In this document: positions 56,956-64,000 of the stretch, piece after piece
Layout: every line of letters begins with the position of its first letter
Numbering within the stretch: the stretch's first letter is position 1
Source of the DNA: Apostichopus japonicus
Taxonomy: Eukaryota; Echinodermata; Holothuroidea; Aspidochirotida; Stichopodidae
Direction of reading: 5' to 3'
NCBI RefSeq assembly: GCF_037975245.1
Contig: NC_092562.1
Coordinates: forward strand, 15,930,521-15,994,520
Length of the DNA stretch: 64,000 bases
The notes under the pieces: model-generated
The model's database searches: none
What the model saw: only the letters and a program-made list of their open reading frames with translations
What the model was told of the DNA's origin: nothing
Translations under genes and position numbers: made by a program

Positions 56956-57838
56956 ATGTACAGTACTCTACTGTGTGTTGTACTGTACAGTACAGTACTC
57001 TAATGTACAGTACTGTATAGTACTGTACAACTGTTCGTAAACCATGCTTGAAGACCTATGGTTACAGAAGCTTCGAATACTCTGGCTCTTATCTCTGGAA
57101 AAAGTTACCAGATCACATTCGAACATCCTCTAAACTTTCTACATTCAAAAGTCTACTTAAGACCCATCTTTTCACTTGTTCTTTTGTAAATTAATCTGCT
57201 TCTTTGTAAAGCGCCTTGAGCAGTGACTTTTGTCTTCTGATTTGGTGCTATATAAGTCTCATTTATTACAGTACTGTACAGTTGAACAGTACAGTACTCT
57301 ACTGTACAGTACTCTACTGTACAGTACTCTACTGTACAGTACTCTACTGTACAGTACTCTACTGTACAGTACTCTACTCTACTGTACAGTACTCTACTCT
57401 ACTGTACAGTACTCTACTCTACTGTACAGTACTCTACTGTACAGTACTCTACTGTACAGTACTCTACTGTACAGTACTCTACTGTACAGTACTCTACTGT
57501 ACAGTACTCTACTGTACAGTACTCTACTGTACAGTACTCTACTGTACAGTACTCTAATGTACAGTACTCTACTGTACAGTACTCTACTGTACAGTACTCT
57601 ACTGTACAGTACTCTACTGTACAGTACTCTACTGTACAGTACTCTACTGTACAGTACTCTACTGTACAGTACTCTACTGTACAGTACTCTACTGTAGAGT
57701 ACTCTACTGTACAGTACTCTACTGTACAGTACTCTACTGTACAGTACTCTACTGTACAGTACTCTGCTGTACAGTACTCTACTGTACAGTACTCTACTGT
57801 ACAGTACTCTACTGTACAGTACTCTACTGTGTGTTGTG
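56956..57838 (+). repeat. 15-bp palindrome-containing minisatellite
   Basis: The unit CTGTACAGTACTCTA repeats more than 30 times, chiefly 57283-57830. It contains the 12-bp palindrome TACTGTACAGTA across unit borders and AGTACT. Three consecutive 20-bp units with an extra TCTAC lie at about 57361-57420. Degenerate copies also lie left of a LINE fragment (56956-57027). Both outer ends read CTACTGTGTGTTGT. Because 15 is a multiple of three, the array gives frames of 113 and 155 codons that are not genes. Confidence 0.95.
57029..57269 (+). mobile_element. CR1/L2-type LINE 3' fragment inside the 15-bp array
   Basis: The 241-bp fragment matches the 3' ends at 29190-29435 and 32000-32245. It runs from GTTCGTAAACC through AAAGCGCCTTGAGCAGTGAC and GGTGCTATATAAGTCTC and ends at CATTTATTA. 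AGTACTGTACA stands on each side, but because it is also array sequence it cannot be proved to be a target duplication. Confidence 0.88.
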
Positions 57839-58983
57839 TTGGGTAGTAAACATGTTCTTCTATGAATCAGAGGCCTGATGTCATGTTTAGCTAGAGGTAC
57901 ATACTATCAAAGCTTTAATTCTTAATTGCAGTATTTGATACCGGGGTAACATTCGATTTGGATAACATTTATGCTGCAGACTGGTTCTTCTCTATGGATT
58001 CAAATCTTGCTATGAGTGTGATCTGAATTAAAAAGTCTCTATTTTGTTCCAGTAATTCTGAGGTTTTTGTTGGAAGTCTATGTCTAATCTGGATGTAGGC
58101 TCTAGGTCACAGAATCTGTCCCTAACTATCTTCACATAGAGGAAACAGCTGATTTCTGGTTTCAATGAAAAGAGTTGACTGCCACACTGTGTGGTTGACT
58201 TCCCATACTATATATATATTGGAAGAGATAGTTAACACAAAAAGTGAAGGGTATGAACTACCACATGGCATTTTGGCTTGCTTACAGTGTACTGTGGTTA
58301 AGTACACAGTATTGTAATTATTGACTTTAATACTGTATGTCTGTACATGTCCCCCCTCCCTCTAATATGTTCAGACTACTGTAGTAATATATATATAATA
58401 GAGCAATTATGCACTAGCACATCTCTGACCAGACCACAGGATAATTTCATAACCCTAAATCAGGGCTTGAAGACAATGCATCGTACTCATGGGAAGTTAA
58501 AAACAGCTTTACCAGTACCTGGAATTTGTTGCAATTCTGGAGTAATTTCAAGTTCTTCTGGAGTTATTTGGAACTGTCAAAATTTCGCCAGTATTTCACA
58601 TGATTTTGGAAAACCTCATTTGTAGTTTGTTACAGAATACACTGATAACCTTCCAATTTATCCCCCTTGTAGTATCTCAGGTTAACTAAAAAAAAAAAAT
58701 AAAAAAAAAAACAGGAAAAAATCTAACCCTAATTTTAGCAACTGACTGTTTTTTGTGTGAAAGCCTTGTAAACATGATATCTCCCGTTGGTCAAACTTTG
58801 ATGACTCATAATGTGATTCATAGTTCACATAAACATTATCCAATGCCCATAGATCTATGACATTCTATACCTGTAGACACAGTAACTTCACCATGAAAAA
58901 AACGTGTCAATTTGAAAACAAAGTACTTAAAAAATATTTCCAATGGGTAAGGAATCACTAAGCCTTTTGACTTTCTGGTTAAC
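57839..58983. other. Unannotated DNA
   Basis: An A-rich tract lies at 58688-58712. No gene is recognised. Confidence 0.45.
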
Positions 58984-59170
58984 TTTCCTGGTATTGCTTA
59001 GCCATGTTCTGGTACAAAAGTGCAAGACTATGTTCATGCCCCACCCTCTAAACCTAAAGCTACTGTATTTTTCGCTACGGACTGGATTTTTGGCTTCCCT
59101 GGTGCCGCTTAGCAATGTTCTGGTGCCAAAATGCCAGACTATCGTCACGCCCCACCCCCTGAATGTAACT
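58984..59170 (+). repeat. Diverged 110-bp direct duplication
   Basis: A block with TCCTGG, GCTTAGCCATGTTCTGGT, CAAGACTAT and GCCCCACCC starts at 58984. It recurs about 110 bp downstream as TCCCTGG, GCTTAGCAATGTTCTGGT, CCAGACTAT and GCCCCACCCC. Several substitutions separate them, so it is an old duplication. Frames of 73-77 codons on both strands run through it. Confidence 0.75.
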
Positions 59171-59864
59171 ATTTGAACCTAGTGGTGAGAATCACTTGAC
59201 GACAGCAAACAATGGAACTATTAATAGTTACCAGTATTGACCCAATTTTAGCTTATACTAATTCCTTGTTAAATGTTTTGATAACTAATTTTTCCTGGTG
59301 GTTCTAAATCTCCAAACTTCCAGACATTAAACAGTGTAAAATTATATGATTCAATGTCTTAATATAGGTTGCAATAAAATGCTCATTGAGGGAGACCATT
59401 ATTTGACTCTCTAGCATATAAAGAAAGTTTTTCCTTCAAATGTGGTGAAATGATCAATGTTATGTTGACAGACACTAATTCAGTGCAAACATACAGCTTT
59501 ATTTCAATGCTGCAATACTCAATAGGCTTTTTTAAATATTTTTTAACAGTACTCTATAGTCATATAATTATAATGGAAATGAGGTTACCAGCATATTTAA
59601 TGAAGTTTATGAGGTTCAAAGTGAGGGGGCTCTTTTTAATTGATAACTTCAGTCTCAATGACCTAAACATTTTCACTACCTGTTCTTGCCTTGTTTTGTT
59701 GAATGATGAATGTCGACCAGACTCTGGTTGTCTTGGACTCGGACTACGACCGGCTGAACACGAACTTTGAGATTTCATCTGCTGGAATCGACATCGGGCC
59801 TATTTATACCGATGGTCAATAGGTCACCATTTTTATCTTGACGCTCTTTTGTGATCTTTTCTCT
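59171..59864. other. Unannotated DNA with a possible second exon
   Basis: On the minus strand a CCAGCAG precedes 59778 and CAAGAACAG|GTAGTG follows near 59670, bounding a short open segment rich in S, R and P. It is in a different frame from the candidate exon at 59865-60085. I do not call it a gene. Confidence 0.3.
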
Positions 59865-60085
59865 TTATTTTTGGACATCACACTTCTCAGCAGTGCTCTG
59901 TTTAGTTTTTATTGATGTTGACGTTGTTTGGTTTGGAAGTACTTGAAGGATATCACTTTTGTTGACGCAATTCAGAAAGGTTTCCAAATGGACATTTGAT
60001 TGTAGTTGCACCTTAGGTGTGACACTTAAAATTCCCTTAATTATAGTGTCAAAAGGGTTGCAAATAGTGAGATACAAAATACAGA
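59865..60085 (-). CDS. Candidate terminal coding exon, unrecognised
   Basis: Read on the minus strand, a pyrimidine-rich stretch ending in CAATTCTTGCAG (AG at 60087-60086) is followed by an open frame of 72 codons that ends in TAA at 59867-59865. The stop codon overlaps AATAAA, a possible polyadenylation signal. Composition is varied and protein-like, with CNPFDTIIKG near the start and a hydrophilic, Thr/Ser/Lys-rich C terminus. I recognise no family. It could equally be a chance frame. Nothing upstream on the minus strand can be joined to it with confidence. Confidence 0.28.
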
Positions 60086-61081
60086 CTGCAAGAATTGAAA
60101 TTGAAATTTTATCCTGCTAGATTTACTCTGCAAGTTTTTGAGGTGGATTTTGCTTTGAAATTATCATTAATTAGTCTTTGGTGGTAGCATATTCCACACC
60201 ATCTAAAAGAAACCCTATAAAAGAAAAAATGCAGAAAATGTTTACAAGAAAAGTATAACAACTGATATGGGGAATAATGAAATTAACCTGTTTGCAAGTG
60301 AAATCATAAAGTTTTTCAAATGCTCCAGGAGTTCAATATGTAGAAAAATGTTTTAAGTAACCGGCCACATTTATAACATAACATTTGTAGCCATGAAGAT
60401 CATACAATTGAGCAAATCAAATTGTAATTTTGTCACAATGGTATTTGAGAAATATGTTAACATTTCACCCCCTCCCCCACCCCACCCCACCCCCCCCCCA
60501 AACAAAGAAGAAGAAAAGGGTTGACTTAAATACTTTTGGTAGCAAATGTACTTAGGCCTAACCTACTTCTTTGCATATTATAATAGGGATGAAAATTTTG
60601 TTGTCAAAATTAGTTAAGGAGTTAATTAATGGTGGAAACTATAATTACATGTAAACATGATGACTATGTAGTATCTGTATGGAATATTGCATTTATAGCT
60701 CATATGACTATTAAGTAGTGATAAGAGGAACATATATATTAGCTAATGACAGAAATGAAAATCAATACATCTAATATTTAAAAAAAAAATTGATTTGATC
60801 TTCAGTTTCCTTAGCGGTAGCAAGCATTAACTCAAAACAAGATAATATTTGATAAGAACTAAGCCAGCTCTATAAATAGATTGTAAATTCACCAAATTGA
60901 GATGAATTTATAGTGAGTTGTTAGTTTATTACTGATTCTCGATTCTGACAATTTTATTACCTTAATGACATCATATCAAAGCAAAAGCTATTCGAAGTGT
61001 ATATGAATGTAAGACAACATAAAACAAAACTGTTTAGCAAACTGCTTATCCGCTAAAGAGCCTGTGTATTAGAGAATGTGT
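60086..61081. other. Unannotated DNA
   Basis: C-rich sequence lies at 60467-60499. No gene is recognised. Confidence 0.45.
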
Positions 61082-61131
61082 AAAAGTAAGAGGGCCTGGC
61101 ATTTCGATCCTAGCAGGATCTTCTTAAGGGG
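61082..61131 (-). ncRNA. Hammerhead-like motif, minus copy
   Basis: On the minus strand the same architecture is seen as at 61141-61190: CTTAAGAA, stem II GATCCT-GCT-AGGATC, GAAA, then TGCC where GUC is expected. Stem I has a mismatch at its first pair. The copy is almost the reverse complement of its right neighbour and together they form a long hairpin. Confidence 0.45.
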
Positions 61132-61140
61132 CTTCTTTCA

Positions 61141-61190
61141 GCCTCTTAAGAAGATCCTGCTAGGATCGAAACGTCAGGCCCTCTTACTTT
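61141..61190 (+). ncRNA. Hammerhead-like motif, plus copy
   Basis: Stem I is GCCT (61141-61144) with AGGC (61176-61179). Stem II is GATCCT/AGGATC with loop GCT. GAAA (61168-61171) and CGTC (61172-61175) complete the core, leaving a two-pair AC/GT stem III as in the short-stem hammerheads reported in Penelope-like elements. The conserved CTGANGA strand reads CTTAAGA plus an extra A, so one key G is replaced. The motif is thus hammerhead-like but probably not catalytic. No Penelope coding sequence was found in the window. Confidence 0.5.
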
Positions 61191-64000
61191 TATACATGAA
61201 TGTAAGACAAATGTTCTTCATTATTATAGGTTAGAACAAGCTTTATAAGGTATACAGTAATAATCAAGAAACAAAGCATACAGGCTTGAAGCATAATATT
61301 GAAGCTAATGTACCCTATTGTGATGGAATTTTATAAAATGACAGGTAACATGTCTCTCTAGGGTATTCAGGTGCAGTACTAATTTAACGTTTTGGAAAAA
61401 GTATAAGAGCTAAGAAACTTCACCAGTGGGAAATATCTCAGACCTAACTACAGTATATTAAAGAGACGTTTGTTTGAGTTGGAGGTTTTATTATAAGAAT
61501 TGAATCTTGCTGTTAAGTAGACAGAGTTATCTCATTGTAAAACATTCATTACTCTAACTAGAACTGCCTGTGTACAATGTACATTGAATGCATTGCTAAA
61601 ATGGTTTTCCTTATAAGTTGAACACAAGCTTGCTTTCTCTGATCCCTCTGTGTTTCCATTCTGCTTGGACAATGAACATTACAAAGTTCTGTCGTGTCCA
61701 AACAAGGAAGTTTTTTTTCCTTTCTGAATAAATTCAGCAATAGAAATTAATTGACAGAATATAATCAGATCCCGTGAGATGATGAGACAATGAATGAGCT
61801 TCAAATTAACAAATTTGGAAGATTTGTCTTTACTTAAAGTAACAATCAAAAATAGAACTGACAGATACCAGCATTGTTGTTGTACATATTTGTTGTAAAA
61901 ACTATCTTGATTTAGAATGTTGTTAAGTAAAGTTTGTTTACACACCAGAAAGGGAATAGGTCTTCTGAACTTTGTTGAATTCCATCCCACCTTATTCACT
62001 GCCTTCTACCTCCCACCTACCCCCCCCCCTCTTCCCCCATCCTCCAAAATGAATTGAAAGACATTTATCTTGCATCTGACATTTTGCCGTATTTTGAACA
62101 CTCACCGTCCAAAATGAAATAACTAAGACATTTATATAAAGCCCTGTAGTGTATGATAAACTCTTTGTATACAGTAATGAGATGTCCGCAAGATCAACTT
62201 TATAATCGTAGGCAGCATGGCAGTTATGGTTACCTTCATCATCTGACGCTGTCGATCGGAGTTGTCAAGACGATGACAAATACTCTACTTTCGGAGTTGT
62301 TGAGAATTGCCAACATGTTTTAAAGATCTTCGTCATGTGTGAAGGTGTGAATATTGTTTTTTAAAAGTTTCTACTCTAAATCTCCCTTAGGTGTTAGGCA
62401 GCTACTTGCAAATGCTCCATTTATTTTCTCCTCATATTCTACGATGATCCTTTGAATTTTTTTTATGTACAGTAGTCATAATGTCTGTAATTTTCAATAC
62501 AAAATTGCACCAAAATTGAATTCACACACACACACACAAGATAGAAAACAGAAAATAGAGAGGAAAAAAGAAAGAAACCAACTTGAGAATTTTATAACTT
62601 TCAAAGTAAACTTATTTCATGGGAAAGAATTGATTTGACTACCTGTCCATCCCATTAATGACCTTTTTAGTTTTGTCTTTTTTTTCCTTTTTCATTGTCA
62701 GTTCCTCCATTGTTTGTATATCGTGAGCTATTGTTCAAAGCCTTAACAGACGTTTTTAATTATTAGAGAAATAGAGTTAGTCTGTCAATACATTTGCTGC
62801 TACACTGCAGCAGTTTAGGATGTGCTCACTGTTAATGAGAACAATTGTTAAGCTTGATAATTACGTAGTCTTTCAAGTCCTTGTCCGATTGTCATCTTAA
62901 GCCACGACAAACCTTACAGTAGAATTCCCACCGTTTTCGTCTTCGACGTAATAATCAATTTCGCTCTCTTTTGTCACCCTACACATACACATACATACAC
63001 ACACTCACTCACTCACTCATGAGATGGTATTTCCTCCCATCTTTTTTCTTGTTTCTTCTTCGATCAATCGAGAAAGGCAGGCAGCCTGCCTGCCCCGCGT
63101 GAGCAGCAGCGAGCAAATTAAAGCTCATTTTAATATGTATGGAGATTCCTTTCCACACTTGGCATAGGATTGAAGCAATCAATACAGTAATACAAGTTTC
63201 TCAGTAGCTTTCAAGTCCATTAGTAATACACAGGGTTTCCATTGTACATTACTTGCCTGGTGTAGCTGTGTGTGTATGCTGTGTATGGCAGGAGCAAACT
63301 AAGAAGAAGTAAAGATTGCGCAGTACTAGTGTCATTCTCTCCCCGTGAAGCGTTTCTTGGACTTAATTGGGGGCTTGTGTCATCCATCCATAAGTCCTGA
63401 ATAGATCAGAGGTAATAGTAGGTATGTGCATCACTGTCACAAGTCAGGACTAAAGGTGTGGACTATACAGCTCCGTTTTTTTGCGTTTCATCAGAGACAA
63501 AAATAGCACGGGAGAATAATTAAAAAAAAAAACGCCTTCTGAGGACGGAGAAAAGGACATACCGGATATTTCGTAGAGCGTTAATGTTTTGGCGGAAACT
63601 CCATCAGAGGATTTGAGAGATCTGTTGTTTTTTTTCCATTTTTGGTGTATCGTAGCATGAGACACGAAGCAGGCTTACAGGTATATATATATATATATAT
63701 ATAAATATTCAATGTGCCTTTATGTACGTTGGTCAATCAGTAGATATCTATTTATAGACAGCTGTGTATCTATGTATATATGTTGTGATGTATTGTCTCT
63801 ATGTATGTGTGTAGGTAGTAGTGATGATAAACTTAAAGTATTAAACGGTCATTGGATGGTTGAACACATTAGATGGTTAGGCTTGTAGCACACATTAAAG
63901 ACAGCTACACAAATGTCACATACAGCTTAAATATTGTTGGATCAAGTGTTCTTTTCATTTCATTTGGGATTATTTTAATACTGATTATTTTTCTTATTTA
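61191..64000. other. Unannotated DNA, 2.8 kb
   Basis: Tracts include C9 near 62021-62029, (CA)n at 62523-62538, a CACACATACACAC/CACT stretch at 62983-63017 and (TA)n at 63682-63702. GCAGGCAG-C-CTGCCTGC (about 63077-63093) is a perfect hairpin with a one-base loop. CpG is more frequent at 62930-63110 and 63440-63660 than elsewhere, which could mark a regulatory or 5' exon region. No gene is recognised. Confidence 0.4.

Noticed and set aside
57216-57697. Frames of 113 and 155 codons with YSTLL or YCTVL repeats
   Set aside because: They are translations of the 15-bp minisatellite, whose period is a multiple of three. No promoter, splice signal or non-repeat domain is present.
54431-58320. CRISPR-like array or prokaryotic element
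   Set aside because: The regular repeats at 55-57 kb have no unique spacers and the surrounding DNA is plainly eukaryotic, with LINEs and MITEs. They are minisatellites.

Overview
This looks like about 64 kb of nuclear, intergenic or intronic DNA from an animal, most likely a marine invertebrate deuterostome. An echinoderm such as a sea cucumber is my best guess, an inference from repeat style rather than a database match. The DNA is AT-rich. It has no operons and no long open reading frames apart from one decayed retrotransposon. Almost every other reading frame is short, unrecognised, or a by-product of a tandem repeat. I cannot name a single host gene. One minus-strand open segment with a good splice acceptor (59865-60085) is the best candidate host exon, and it is weak.

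Layout. 0.5-24.8 kb: many fragments of one dispersed repeat family sharing the motif GGAGACAGGTAAG, in both orientations. They include a fold-back copy with about 117-bp arms at 17570-17965. Also here are a CR1/L2-type LINE tail (13.5 kb), a hammerhead-like motif (14.98 kb), a TTAA-flanked MITE (18.7 kb) and a hAT-type MITE with a perfect 8-bp target duplication (24.3 kb). 27.2-29.4 kb: a 5'-truncated, frameshifted non-LTR retrotransposon with endonuclease remnant and reverse transcriptase. Related 3' fragments lie at 31.95 and 57.03 kb, and similar tails at 13.5 and 43.2 kb. 30-41 kb: a 21-bp pyrimidine minisatellite, a reverse-orientation SINE-like block, a small TIR element, a tRNA-derived SINE with 36-bp flanking repeats (39.0 kb) and a second TTAA MITE copy (40.6 kb).

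46.45-49.13 kb: a 2.6-kb element built of about six internal units of 294-400 bp. Five perfect AGGTCA DR4 motifs recur in it, all in the same CCAA-spaced context. 53.7-54.4 kb: a 730-bp fold-back element with about 60-bp TIRs and an 8-bp near-perfect target duplication. 55.2-56.0 kb: a 50-bp minisatellite with alternating variants. 56.96-57.84 kb: a 15-bp partly palindromic minisatellite interrupted by a LINE 3' fragment. 61.1 kb: a 50-bp-arm hairpin of two head-to-head hammerhead-like motifs, in the style of Penelope-like element ends.

The parts do not form a pathway. The window is a record of transposition, nesting and tandem expansion. The most unusual items are the DR4-carrying element, the hammerhead-like motifs that each deviate from the catalytic core, and the two large fold-back elements.
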